From positions 5,789 through 60,847 of the forward strand of contig NW_019776085.1 of assembly GCF_001039355.2 (NCBI RefSeq): DNA of 55,059 bases. Direction: 5' to 3'. The number at the start of each line of letters is the position of its first letter. The stretch's first letter is position 1. This document shows positions 33,400-46,000 of the stretch, piece by piece. The notes under the pieces were generated by a model. It was not told the DNA's origin. It worked only from the letters and a program-made list of their open reading frames with translations, and made no database searches. The position numbers and the translations under genes were made by a program. Origin of the DNA: Lingula anatina (lineage: Eukaryota; Brachiopoda; Lingulata; Lingulida; Lingulidae).

Positions 33400-34824
33400 A
33401 TGCACAGTACTATGGAGATTTCGTTACAGCGTTTGGGTCGTCGTTTACGATTCAATAATAAACAGATATGGGTTTCAGTTGGAGTTATTATAATCCTTTT
33501 TCTCTTGGCCAAAGGAGCACAGAAATATTATATTCCAAGGAAACAAACAAGACAGTGCAGCGCAGAGAGCTGTGAACAGAAATATGTTTATAATTATGTC
33601 ATGGCAGGTATAACCAATGAAGGAAATGGAACACGGGTTTTAAGAAACGCCATCAGCACGTCTTACTTGAACAGCTTCCCAAACAGTTTATTAAACAGGA
33701 AGTTTGACGATGAACTCAACGTGAAAGCCTCCCTGATGTCGGTGGCGGTGACGGATAAGATAAAATTTTCGACGGGAACCAGCGGTAACGAACAAACGGG
33801 ATATTTTGATGCTGTTTTGCGGATCAATCTGATAAAGTACAAGTCGACAGGAACGCTCCAACGTAGTTTCTTGATGAAAGTGGCAGTCAATGGCACCTAT
33901 GACACCGTAGACGCCGGACATATACTCGGCATTCCAGCAGTAATGTATGAAAGGTTTGGGGGTCCAGAGGATGTGAGAATGTTTGTAGTTGGTGGCGACA
34001 ATGTTATAATATATTCAAGGCATGTTGAAGGAGGCCTCTCCAGATTATATTTATACAATATTGATACCTACGAGGGACCGAAGCGAATACAAGTTAAGAA
34101 TATGACTTTTCAAAAATGGGAAAAAAACTGGGTGCCAATTACGTTATCGACTTCTCCTCGAATTCGAAGTGAAAGTGCCTACGAAGCCAAAGAGAAGACA
34201 TTTTATCTAGTTTATTCACTGTCACCCGTCGTTTTGCTCAAATGCGACTTACTCACTGCCGCGTGTGTCGAGCATTTGGCTGAAGGCGACCCAGGAATTA
34301 ATGAAAGGACGGAGGCAATTCCTGCTTCAGCCCTCGACTCCCATAATCCAGCCAAACCCGTCCCTTCAAAGCAAAGACCGCGAACATCCCTTTTGAGGAA
34401 CAGCACCCCATTTCTGCACTATAAGGACGACCTCCATATTGCTCTTGTTCACCGTCTTTTCCAGAGGGTGTACCACGTTTACCTAGCGGTCCTTAGCGCC
34501 AGACGTCACGTTCTCGTGTACCTCAGTGAACCCGTGCGTTTTCATGCCGACATCTACTGCCTTGCTCCTGCACCTAAATATAACTTACCATTTGTTTATC
34601 CAACTTCACTGATATTAAAAAACTCGGATACGTTACACATTGGAGCACACGTGAATGACAGAAAAGTTATTATGTTGAGGATGAAAGGAGTTCAAGCAAT
34701 TATGGACACTCTCTTGAAGAAAAATCCACAGGAGGGACTCTCAGACAATGACGTAGAACTCTACCTAAAAACCCACGACTCGGCAAAAAGAATGAGAAAC
34801 TGCACCGGTAAATTTAAGTGGTAG
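33400..34824 (+). CDS. Intronless type II membrane protein, family copy 3 (possible beta-propeller glycan enzyme)
   Basis: 474 aa, single exon. The start is fixed by an in-frame TAA just upstream (33394-33396) and by agreement with copy 1. Basic tail 1-22, membrane helix about 24-37 (WVSVGVIIILFLLA), then a lumenal domain with sequons at N76, N164, N234, N334 and N467. Motifs: GGPEDVRMF 187-195, EKNWVP 241-246, FYLVYSLSP 268-276, LLRNSTPFL 331-339, FVYPTSLIL 398-406. The last 40 residues are highly charged. It is very similar to copies 1 and 2; differences from copy 1 include one extra residue near 253 (STSPRI versus STSRI). Lack of introns beside intron-rich genes suggests a retrocopied founder later duplicated at DNA level, because flanks are duplicated too. 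Function is unproven; a Golgi glycosyltransferase- or phosphorylase-like role is a guess. Confidence 0.78.
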   Translation: MHSTMEISLQRLGRRLRFNNKQIWVSVGVIIILFLLAKGAQKYYIPRKQTRQCSAESCEQKYVYNYVMAGITNEGNGTRVLRNAISTSYLNSFPNSLLNRKFDDELNVKASLMSVAVTDKIKFSTGTSGNEQTGYFDAVLRINLIKYKSTGTLQRSFLMKVAVNGTYDTVDAGHILGIPAVMYERFGGPEDVRMFVVGGDNVIIYSRHVEGGLSRLYLYNIDTYEGPKRIQVKNMTFQKWEKNWVPITLSTSPRIRSESAYEAKEKTFYLVYSLSPVVLLKCDLLTAACVEHLAEGDPGINERTEAIPASALDSHNPAKPVPSKQRPRTSLLRNSTPFLHYKDDLHIALVHRLFQRVYHVYLAVLSARRHVLVYLSEPVRFHADIYCLAPAPKYNLPFVYPTSLILKNSDTLHIGAHVNDRKVIMLRMKGVQAIMDTLLKKNPQEGLSDNDVELYLKTHDSAKRMRNCTGKFKW

Positions 34825-35330
34825 TTCACAGTAGACCATTGACGCATTCTGGAGGGCGTGGGGGCTGGGGGGGGGCAAGAAGGGTTAAAAAAATTATTTC
34901 CACATTTTAGTAACCGAGTGGTACAGGTCCGGGTGTTCAGGTCACATCAAAGGCCGTTTTTGTTGTACAAATGACATGGTGTCGCTATTGTGAAGGAGCA
35001 ACGGTTCGATTCAAATCTTGTACTTCTCGGGTGGTTCCAGAGGGATTTTATGACAGTCTTCCAAATTATCTTTGTTGTTCCATCGTCCATTTTTGACCAT
35101 TCTCCGACAGAAAAAAAAATTAGATGCCTGTTGGTCGACAGACATCTAATTTTTTTTCTGTCGGAATATTTACTCTGCCCCTATAATAACTTGAATCTGA
35201 AAGAGGCGTTGCAAGAGTTGATAGAGTTTGAATTGGCTTCGTGACAGAAACCTGAGCAGTACCGCGTAGTTGTTTTGTCGTCTAAATGTGTCTCTTTCTT
35301 CAGTTTTCGTATACATTGTGGGCTAATTCC
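34825..35330. repeat. 3' flank of copy 3, with fold-back MITE variant
   Basis: Homologous to 24875-25370. Within the short MITE, 35104-35165 forms a near-perfect hairpin (CCGACAGAAAAA...TTAGATG against CATCTAATTTTTTTTCTGTC) that is absent from copy 1's flank. It is probably a templated inversion or second MITE end. Confidence 0.7.
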
Positions 35331-35920
35331 TAATGAAACTATCGTTTTACAAAGATCGAATAACTCCGCTGGGACTCTCGCTGAACGCAATCAGTTTAAC
35401 TGGTTAACACTAACAAGCCACATATAGAAGATGAAACAGCTAGGGCCTACATGAACGTACTAGTTTGTAGAATGAGTAGGCTAACGTTGTGCTACCTTTT
35501 GGGATTCTTTAATTTTCTTTCTTGTATAGGCCTATGCATTTATGCACTCTTGCTTAAATATTTCGGAAATTGGACATATTTTCAATTTTAACTGTAATAA
35601 TTATCAGAAAACCTTAACTGTAGCCTACCATTGGCCAATTAACAATTTTCATAAAAATATAATTAATGAACTCATTTATCATTATTGTTATTTATTATTA
35701 ATTAACTTAATTATAAGCTATAGCTACATTCTCATCAATATAAGGCCTTCATTGATAAATCAACTAATTAATCGATTGACTAATTAATTATAGTTAATTA
35801 ACACAGTACTAAATTAATTAACCACTCATATATAGGCCCCTATATATAGCCCGTTTCCGATTTATCCGGAAATTTTACGAAATTCCTCAAAGACATTTTG
35901 CATAATGTTACTACTAGTAG
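35331..35920. other. Very AT-rich intergenic DNA
   Basis: Dense TTAATTAA-type palindromic words (about 35640-35830). No gene, RNA or named repeat recognised. Confidence 0.5.
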
Positions 35921-36206
35921 CAGCGGCGGATTTAGGGGTGGTGTCAGGGGGGTACTGCCCCCCCCCCCCCCTTCGATTCCTGAAAAAAACCACACCAATG
36001 GTCCCTCTTGAAATTAAATTACTGTAGAATTTTGACTAGCTTCAAATCATAGTTCTAAACCGTACCAAAAGGCATCGTCCGCCCTCTAAAATATTGGGGA
36101 CCCTTCAACGGGCCCCATACCCCACGACGGGCGGGGGTGGGGGAGGGGAGGCTGTCATTCCCAAAATCCGCCCCCCTCCTTCAAATAATCCTTGTTCCGC
36201 CCCTGC
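35921..36206. mobile_element. hAT-type MITE (about 285 bp)
   Basis: Ends CAGCGGCGGATTTAGGGGTG and ATCCTTGTTCCGCCCCTG are imperfect inverted repeats of the same type as the element at 27055. Poly-C and poly-G runs lie just inside. An 8-bp duplication is not evident. Confidence 0.65.
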
Positions 36207-36329
36207 AGTAAATCTAACGTTCCGACATGCAAACACATAATTACACAACTAATAATTAGCCATTAATAATTAATTAATGGGTCATCACCAAAATTTTCTC
36301 ACTTTTCATTTACATGTACATGTAAATTA

Positions 36330-36522
36330 TGCGTTTGCACTCCCACCCATTAACGATTCTGACGTAGACCGACCTATAATGGCCGAACAGGCAGTACGTG
36401 ACAGTGTATCGATGTCAAGGTATTTTCCATCTTACGCGAGTAAACATCACATGCGGAAATCGACCTCGAACATGATAACAAAGTAGTCAGGGCATTCCTC
36501 GGCTGGCTGTACATCGATGTAG
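36330..36522 (+). promoter_or_regulatory. Probable promoter/non-coding first exon of the FYVE gene
   Basis: A less AT-rich patch ends in a strong donor, ATGTAG|GTGAGTT at 36522/36523. The first coding exon has an acceptor at 37461-37462, two bases before its ATG, so an upstream untranslated exon is required. The start site is unknown. Confidence 0.4.
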
Positions 36523-37007
36523 GTGAGTTAATAAGTATTCTTCTTTTTTCTGCGAGGATGGCAGAAGTTAAATATAAGGATGGGTACATTTGAGGCGCTG
36601 CATGAACTTGACTGTTTGGTAGTTTCACGCCATTCGATCGCATAAATCATGATTAATTAAAACTTTTTACATGGAAACGAAACTAAACAAATTGCAGTAC
36701 GTACATGTAGTCATGTGACGCAGGGCAGATTTTGTAGTGTAGTGTCGCTCGGTTTTGACGCGATGTATATACTAGTAGCACCTACCGGAAAGCGAGGGTT
36801 CTTCTGCTTTCTTTGTGGAAGCGCTTATATTGAAGTTATAAATTATTAATTGGTCGTCTCAGTTTTAGGCCTTACTATTTGTAGTTCATTAGTAATTATA
36901 CTAGTACCATAGCATTATGCAGGGGTACTTGTAAGTACCTAGCACGTAAGGCCAAAAACAGAGGCATGGATCAAGGCATCCCCACCTCTCCCTTCATGCA
37001 CACAAAT

Positions 37008-37011
<4 letters not shown>

Positions 37012-37075
<64 letters not shown>

Positions 37076-37146
37076 CACACACACACACACACACACACAT
37101 TAACACACACACACACACACACTGTCACACACACACACACACACAC
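37012..37146. repeat. (CA)n microsatellite
   Basis: About 65 dinucleotides with few interruptions in the first intron of the FYVE gene. Confidence 0.95.
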
Positions 37147-37464
37147 CAGTCTTACCAGATTGTTGAGGGTATGACTATAATGCACATTACATCCAAACAC
37201 AGCGTTATACATGTACCGTATATACATGGCCAGTTACCTCCAAAATAGTGTTACATGCATGTACTGGTATAGGCCCTATTACTATATAAAAGCAAAATAT
37301 ATTTCTTGGTAATTAATATCATCGATACAACTTAACAAATCAGCATGACTTGTTTATCGTTGAGTCAGCCACCGTATTGGCGAGTGGCTCTTCTTGGCCA
37401 GTATTATTGCCAAGTGATGGTACTATAGGTATCCAGTATGTGTGATTTTTGGGCTGTTTCAGAT

Positions 37465-39763
37465 ATGGCAGTGGCTGGCAGTGGGATACCTGCAGATCTC
37501 ACCCAGGGCGAGGACTCCGTAGAGAGCTACATTAAAAAGCTGGTGTTGCAGCAAAAAACTGGAGAAGTCACAGAACAGTATGGTAAGTGTACTGGTAATG
37601 AGACCAGGGTGGGAGGGTGAGTGGGTAGAGATAGAAGTAACAACAAAAGACTGGAGAAGTCACAGAACAGTATGGTAAGTGTACTGGTAATAGACTAGGC
37701 CAGGGTGGGTAGTGGGTGGATAGGGTTAAAACAAAAAGTCATAGCAAAACACTGGAGAAGTGGCAGCGCATGATAAAGGGACTAGGTCAGGGTGGGGGTG
37801 TGAGGGGGAGGGGAGGGGGAGGGGAGGGGGGTTAGAAGTCACAGCAAAAGACTGGGGAAGACACAGAGGTAAAATGAACAGAAAGAGGAGGAGAAGTCAG
37901 GTTGCCATGGTAGTAAGAACTGTAATGCATGCATCTCTTAAAAGCAAACAAAGTTAAGTATCAGTGTTATACTGGCACTGTAATGTTCTAGTTTGTTCCT
38001 AGCCACCATTGTCAAAGAATAACATGTTGATGTAATAGCCCCATTATGGAACCCATACCATATTGTCTTAAAGAATTAAAAAAAGAGTTTACGTAATAAT
38101 ATTAAATGTGACCTTGTCTTTATTTCTAGCAATCACAAAGCATCACTGGAAACCGAGTGACTCCAGGAAGGTCTGTGCCACGGAGGGCTGTGGAAACAGG
38201 TTCAGTTTGATCAGCAGAAAACACCATTGTAGAAGGTAAAAATTCCAAGATTTCTGTGATCAGTTTGGTATATGGAACTTACTGGATCTTTTCAATGGGG
38301 AAAAATTTGCACTTGGATGATCCTTCACTTTGTCATTAAACTTTCTTTCAGTTTCTGCTTTTGACAGACTTTCATGTTCACAGGCTTCCACTTTCACTTT
38401 CACAGACTTTCACCTTCACGGACTTTCACTTTCACTTTCACAGACTTTCACTTTCACTTTCATAGACTTTTACTTTCACTTTCCTCATCCTTGCAGGTGT
38501 GGGGAGGTGTTCTGTGAGAGCTGTACACGATATCAGATGAGACTGAACACACTGGCCAGCCCAGACCCTCAGGGAAGACTACAGAAAGTAAATAATATTA
38601 TTATAATAATCAGTGTTCGAAATTAATCCTGGACTGCCTGCCTGGAGCAGACAACTCTCAGAACAGGCCAAGAAGTTTTCCCACCTGTCAGACATTCAGT
38701 CCAGCTACTTTTTAAGATGGCTGGACCTTCGGTCCAGCAACTAATTTATCTAAGTGGCAAACACTGATAATGATAATAATAATAATAAAAGTGATAGTAA
38801 TGATAATGATGAGAATAATGTTGATTATATTTATAATTATTATGATAATGATGATGATGCTGATGATAATGATGATGATAAAGATTTATTTAAAACTGCA
38901 CTCCACAATGCCATCATTTATTTATCAGAGACTTATAATGACATATTTTAACTATAAAATGAAGATTATATAATACATGTAATATTGGACTTATAGAATG
39001 AAAGTACTGACAATGCAGGAAGAGGCTAATTATTTAATTCATTCATACCGTAATACCAATATTCTTCTCCAGGTGTCAGTCATGCCTTGGGCCCCATACC
39101 CGCGGGGCTTCACTGTCACATCCAACACACTGTCACATCTAACACACTGTCACATCCAACACACTGTCACATCTAACACACTGTCACATCTAACACACTG
39201 TCACATCTAACACACTGTCACATCCAACACACTGTCACATCTAACACACTGTCACATCTAACACACTGTCACATCCAACACACTGTCACATCTAATACAC
39301 TGTCACATCTAATACACTACCACATCTAACACACTGNNNNNNNNNNNNNNNNNNNNNNNNNNNNNNNNNNNNNNNNNNNNNNNNNNNNNNNNNNNNNNNN
39401 NNNNNNNNNNNNNNNNNNNNNNNNNNNNNNNNNNNNNNNNNNNNNNNNNNNNNNNNNNNNNNNNNNNNNNNNNNNNNNNNNNNNNNNNNNNNNNNNNNNN
39501 NNNNNNNNNNNNNNNNNNNNNNNNNNNNNNNNNNNNNNNNNNNNNNNNNNNNNNNNNNNNNGGGGGGGGGGGGGGGGGTTAAGGCACTGTTTTTAAAAGT
39601 ATTATTGTAATTATTATTATTATGAATACTTTTTCCCTTTTAAAGATATCCCATTATACACACGCTGTGCTTATATACAGTGTTAGGCCACATAATACTT
39701 AGTTTATAAGACTACAGACACACACAAGATTGATACACTGTCTGAGAGTCACTTAGTGCAATA

Positions 39764-39811
<48 letters not shown>

Positions 39812-39922
39812 ATAAAAGAGACAGAAAGACAATGATAAGGAGAGAGAGCAAGAGAATATTAGTTTGAGTGTGTGTGTCTGTGTTTGAGTGTGTGTGCATG
39901 TGTGTGAAAGAGTGCAATAAGT

Positions 39923-39963
<41 letters not shown>

Positions 39964-40055
39964 GTTTACCTAAAAGACACAGAGACAGCATGATAGGGAG
40001 AGAGAAAAAGTGAATGTTAGTTTGCGTGTGTGTCTGTGTGTGTTTGTGTGTGAGC

Positions 40056-40087
<32 letters not shown>

Positions 40088-43000
40088 CAGTTATATAGTG
40101 AGTGTCTATATTAATGGGGAGAGAATTTCCTCATTCCTTACTTTCTATTGTTCATTCAGCATAGATATAGATATGGAGGTGAGACGGCTTAAGGAAGGTT
40201 TCAAAGAGAGCGTGGGGAACTCAGAGGTGAGGAGGACCTTCCTGGAATTACGTAAAATGGTGGGCACTCCAGACTGGCAGAGAGCCACCTACTGGGAGGT
40301 GAGACTGGACAGATACAATTTTTTTTTTTTTTTTTTTTAAATTTTTCAATAGACATGAAGATCTATGTTGATGGACCCAAGTCTGCAGGGACTCTCCATA
40401 TGTGCAATCAGCTTAACTGAACCATACGCCTCCTTTTGTTTCCAGCTCATATAATCACCAGCTTTTCTGTATTCTACTTTACGCAAGGAAGAGGCGTGTT
40501 AATGTGTTATGCTGATTGCACTCAGCGAGAATCCCTGCAGAGTTGGGTCGATCCACATACGCCTATGTGTCTGTTAGTAAGATATACCATACAATACAGA
40601 CAGTACTAACAGTCATGGAAAAACTTCCCATCCACTGAGTCATGACTACATTAAAGGCCAGACTACTACACCTGCAAAATTTTGATATAGCTGGTCCTCT
40701 GGACTGGCAAGGTTATTTGAAAATGCAATATATCTAATAATCTACTGTAAATGCAAGTTTTTACTTCTGATGGAAGGTGGCACTAGCGCCATCTACAGTA
40801 AGTGACTCATACTGACAAAGGTGTTCCATGGGTATGGAATCTCAAGATAAGAAAAATTTGATTGTAAAATAAAAATTAAAGATCCTACAAAAAAAAAAGA
40901 TTAATTTTCTTTTTTATACTTCCAGTATACCAGCTTATCCACCATGTGTTGTTACTGTAATAAGGAGTTTGGACTGCTGCAGAATCGTCGCCACCCCTGC
41001 ACTGTCTGCGGCTTCATGGCGTGTGGCGACTGCTGTAGTAAGGACCTGATTGTCTACATACCCAATGAGGAGAAAGGATCCAAAGACCCAGAGCCCAGAA
41101 TTGCTGTGATAAAAATTGTTGGGGTGAGATCTCTCAGAAAGTTATTGTTATTATTATTTTGTATAGTAGTTTTGAATCATTGTGTATCAGATGAGTGAAT
41201 TATGTTATTCATCCTGTAGAATAAGAATGATTAGATTTATTCATATTTATCATTGTGTATATAGAATATCATGATCTTCTTGCACTGAGAGCGGTGTGTT
41301 TTAAACTTTTTGGTAGGTATTCTCTGGGAAGATTCCATGTTTAGTTTATAATTTTATAGTAACATATTTTTAACCTTTACATTCAGTCTCATTAATAAAA
41401 ATGAATACTGTTTTTTGAAGTGTTTTGGACATGATAGTTCCTATATAATATAATACCAGTATTTCCAGCAAAAAAAAAAAAAAAAAATTAAATGGTTGAA
41501 ATTATAAATGGTAGTAAGATCACTGACACCTCAACTTTAAAAACAGTGGACAGTGTGTAAATGATCTCTTCCATATTTCCTACACCTTTTTGTTTTCATG
41601 ATAAGTGTCCTGAGCGTGAACCTGACATGTGTGTGTATCTGCGCATCTGCTCACAGTGCCACCTATATTTGGAGGAGAAACAAGTGCAGAAGATGCAGCA
41701 GACGCTGACGGACCAGCTTCAGAAAACTGACCTGTTCTGGACAAAAATTGTGGAGGCAGCTAAGAAACTTTCCAGAATAAGAGCAAAGATCAATGCTCAT
41801 TTACCTAAGGTGAATGGATATCTTATGTATATTCTGTCATTACTCTTTAATGATTTTCCATTATCAGATGTGGTTTATGGCAAAAAATATATTGAGCAAA
41901 GGAATGTTTAAACTTTTTCTTTCTGACTACTAGAAAAATGTCATTTATGAAATTGTGGAGACAGTTAAGAAACCTTTGAGAGTCCAAGGGAAGATTATTA
42001 ATGTATTCTCTATCATCACTCTTTAAAGATTTCTTCTGGTTTGAGACACATATATGGTAATTATTTCAACTCAGGGAAAAAATTGAAAATTTCATACATT
42101 CTGTATTTTTAAGTGATAATATCTTAAAATTAGAAATTTCTGTCGAGTGGAAGAAACAGAATTCTAAAACAAGCTGCTGTTCAGTTCCATTCTGTGCAGT
42201 GAAAGCACCACAAATGCCACGCAAAAGTATAATTTTGTGATTGTAAAGAATCACAGAGTCATAAAAATCCCCAAAACTAGAAAAAACTCACAGCAACCAG
42301 TGACGTCCAATCAGAAGGCAGAAATAGAACATGTGATCTTTCTTAGAAGAAACTATTTGAAAATTAAGTTTGAATCAAATCAACAACCTTCCAGTATCAG
42401 GAGCACATCAACACAATGGGGATCGACAGCGGGGCGCCAAGAGCAAGTCTACAGGGAGAAAATGGTATACAAGTCCTTGCCAGGGCACAGGTGAGTTTTA
42501 TATATCTCATGTACAAACAAAATGGTATGCAAGTCCTTGCCAGGGCACAGGTGAGTTTTATATATCTCACATACAAACAAAATGGTATACAAGTCCTTGC
42601 CAGGGCACAGGTGAGTTTTATATATCTCACGTACAAACAAAATGGTATACAAGTCCTTGCCAGGGCACAGGTGAGTTTTATATATCTCACGTACAAACAA
42701 AATAGTACACAGGTCCTTGCCAGGGCACAGGTGAGTTTTATATATCTCACGTACAAACAAAATGGTATACAAGTCCTTGCCAGGGCACAGGTGAGTTTTA
42801 TATATCTCACGTACAAACAAAATAGTACACAGGTCCTTGCCAGGGCACAGGTGAGTTTTATATATCTCACGTACAAACAAAATAGTACACAGGTCCTTGC
42901 CAGGGCACAGGTGAGTTTTATATATCTCACGTACAAACAAAATGCTATTCATCATACACACTACTACTCAGAAGTTGAAAAGTCCATGTAATGACTGTCA

Positions 43001-46000
43001 GTATTATAAGACATTAATAAAAATAATTATAATATTATCTTGGGTCAATGGGAAGAGATTGAGTCCACATAATTTGTCAGAACTGGAATTGCCTGTGATC
43101 TAATTGTCTAAGTGTATGATACTGTCATCTTACAGTGTGACATGTCAGATCTGTTTGTGACATTTGTTCTGGCAGTAGAGAGCATCAGAGGAATCCAACC
43201 CTCCACAACACAACAAACCACTGTCCTGAAGAATCTAGTCAGGGTAAGCCTGTGTTCTTAAATATGTGTATGTCTTCATGTGTGTGTGTGTGTTTGTGCG
43301 CGGGTGTGCGTGCGGTGACCATGTGTGCATGTCAGTGTGAGTATGCATGCATTTAACAGGCTTATCTACCGATAGTGGTCTTGTGTATAAATGTGCCATA
43401 AACTTTATATAAACATAAATATAATCTTTTTTCTTGGCTTTCAATTTCTTTGCTTTAAAATAAATGTACAAGTGTTTTAAATACATCACTTGAAATGCAT
43501 TTTGTTGTTAATGTATTTTTTCTCCTCCATTCAGGGTAATTATAATTTTTACCAAGAGACCGTGTTCCTATTCCGTGAGTTGAGAAAGACCTTGGAGGAC
43601 ACCACGCTCACCTCCGCAGACATCTTAGAAACCATTCAGAAATTTGTGGATAGAAATGTAGGCACAGATGATGTGTTAATTTTATTTACCATAGAGAGAG
43701 ACAGTTAATAACAAAGACAGCAGGAGAGAAGATTTCAGTAGTATAATGATCTTAACATGTACTGCAAGTTGTGTCACATTTGTTAAAAGTGTATTTAAAT
43801 ATTTTGTTATTAAAATAACAAAAATAAAAAATTGGTACTTTTTTTTTTTACTTTGACCCTTACCTCTCTGTTTATGATTTACCATTATAAATATAATATA
43901 AAGGTTAAGATTATCCTCTCTTCTGACCAATTTGTATTCAGTTTAAAATTTATGATTTTGTCTTAAGGCACCTTTTTATGTTGTGAAGTCCACAGCACTT
44001 GAATATTATTCAATTTGTTCTCTGTAGATCATGAGGTGTTCATATTATATTACTGACACATTATTCCAGGCCATGAGAGCAGTTTACGTATTCTTGAAGC
44101 AGCTAGCTCTGGAAAGTCTCATGCTGTGTGACAAGTTCACCTTGAACAACACAGTGCCTGTTCAGTTTGCAGAAGCCGAGGAGGTGAGTTTAATGTGTAT
44201 TTGTGTGTATGCATATCTTTATGTATGTGCATGTGTGTGTTCATATATGCATGATCACATGTACTATTGTGGCCTTGAAAATAATTGTCACAGTCACTGC
44301 TCTGTAACTGCATTTACTGTTTCTTTGTGTGTGTGTGTGTGTGTGTGCGCCCATGTACGTTCATTCTAGTGCATCAGAAACACAAGTTTCTCTTCGACTT
44401 ACAACATTAAGATTTTGGGATCCTGAGGGCAAAGATGCCCTCTCTCCCTCCTCCTTTTCTCTTCTCTCTCTCTGTTTTGCACATAGTCAAGTGAGGTTCC
44501 AAACTGAATCTGATGTGAACGCTACTTTGATGTTTCAGGTTGTTTGCCAGGACTTGAAGCAGTGTATAAAGGATTGTAAAGATGACTGGGCAGAGAGTGA
44601 GGAAGATATTAACAATGTATTGAAGGACCAGATACAGGTACATGTAAGAAAAAAAGTTAATTATTTAAAAACCATTTTAGAAATTTACAAAAAAAAATTT
44701 CTGCTGAATTTGAAAATTTTTAAGGTTGCATTCACAACCTGTTGATCTGCAGAATTATTAGACCACGGATCAAAAAATGGCGCACCCTAGACAATGGATT
44801 CCTGAATCCCGTGCCTGCTGTCCTAGCTTAGGCAGAGCAATTAAATCTTGGCATGTTTTAAAGTGAGTCGGGCATTATTTGAACCTTGAATCAGTTAGTT
44901 CATGGATCAACTGGTTGTGAATGCTTTCTTAGTTAACATAGCTATCACATGCACACCCAAAAATTGAAAGTGAAACTTCATTTTTGTTTAGTTTCAAACA
45001 GTAAAATTTTGTCTGTGGGAGGAAATTCACAAACTGTAGAAAAGAAATTATGATCCAGTCCTGATAATTTGATATGAATATTGAATCACAACAGTGAGTA
45101 ATGCTTATTGCAGCGTTTGTTATATGGTACACAATAAGAACATTGAATATGGCTCTCTGGTGCAGTTACATGTGTGTTACATTACATGAGAGAGGGTTTA
45201 AAGACAAAGATTGCTGTTTAGTGGTACAAAATACTGGACTTAAATATATTTTGCTGGAGTTTTGTAAATTATTTTTCTTTTTCTAAAAANGGGGGGGGGG
45301 GGGTAAGGCACTATTATTAAAAGTATTATGGTAATTATTATTATTATTATGAATACTTTTTCCCTTTTAAAGATTTTTGACATCCCATTATGCACACACT
45401 GTACTTATATACAGTGTTAGGCCTTATGATACCCAGTTATAAGACTACAGACACACACACAAGATTGATACACTGTCTGAGAGTCACTTAGTGTAATAAG
45501 TCGTGTGTGTGTGTGTGTACATAAAAGAGACAGAGAGACAGAATGATAAGGAGAGAGAGAGAAAAAGAATATTAGTTTGAGTGTGTGTGTGTCTGTGTTT
45601 GAGTGTGTGTGTGTCTGTGTTTGAGTGTGTGTGCGTGTGTGTGAAAGAGTGCAATAAGTTGTGTATGTTTGTGTGTGTGTATGTGTATGTGCATGTGTGT
45701 TTACCTAAAAGACACTGAGACAGCATGATAGGGAGAGAGAAAAAGTGAATGTTAGTTTACGTGTGTGTCTGTGTGTGTGTTTGTGTGTGTGAGCGAGAGA
45801 GAGAGAGAGAGAGAGAGTTATATAGTGAGTGTCTATATTAATGGGGAGAGAATTTCCTCATTCCATACTTTCTATTGTTCATTCAGCATAGATATAGATA
45901 TGGAGGTGAGACGGCTTAAGGAGGGATTCAAAGAGAGCGTGGGGAACTCAGAGGTGAGGAGGACCTTCCTGGAATTACGTAAAATGGTGGGCACTCCAGA

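Larger units (their letters stand above)
39562..45289. repeat. Copy A of an about 5.5-kb duplicated FYVE-gene segment
   Basis: Starts with poly-G then TTAAGGCACT and recurs at 45291 after a lone N (poly-G, TAAGGCACTA). Exons match closely. Introns differ by SNPs, GT- and GA-repeat lengths, the 60-bp array length (8 versus 4) and the exon-like insert at 42245-42350. Confidence 0.9.

Noticed and set aside
37006-37248. His/Thr-rich protein frame
   Set aside because: Translation of a (CA)n microsatellite.
39106-39336. CRISPR-like regular repeat
   Set aside because: 17-bp units abut without unique spacers, in eukaryotic DNA; a minisatellite.
42397-42961. Long antisense repeat-protein frames
   Set aside because: They arise because the 60-bp repeat is a multiple of three and lacks stops in several frames; no independent coding evidence.
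43535-43708. Alternative C-terminus reading through the donor at 43658
   Set aside because: Phase-0 splicing to 44070 continues the protein and is conserved in both copies; the read-through tail is intronic.
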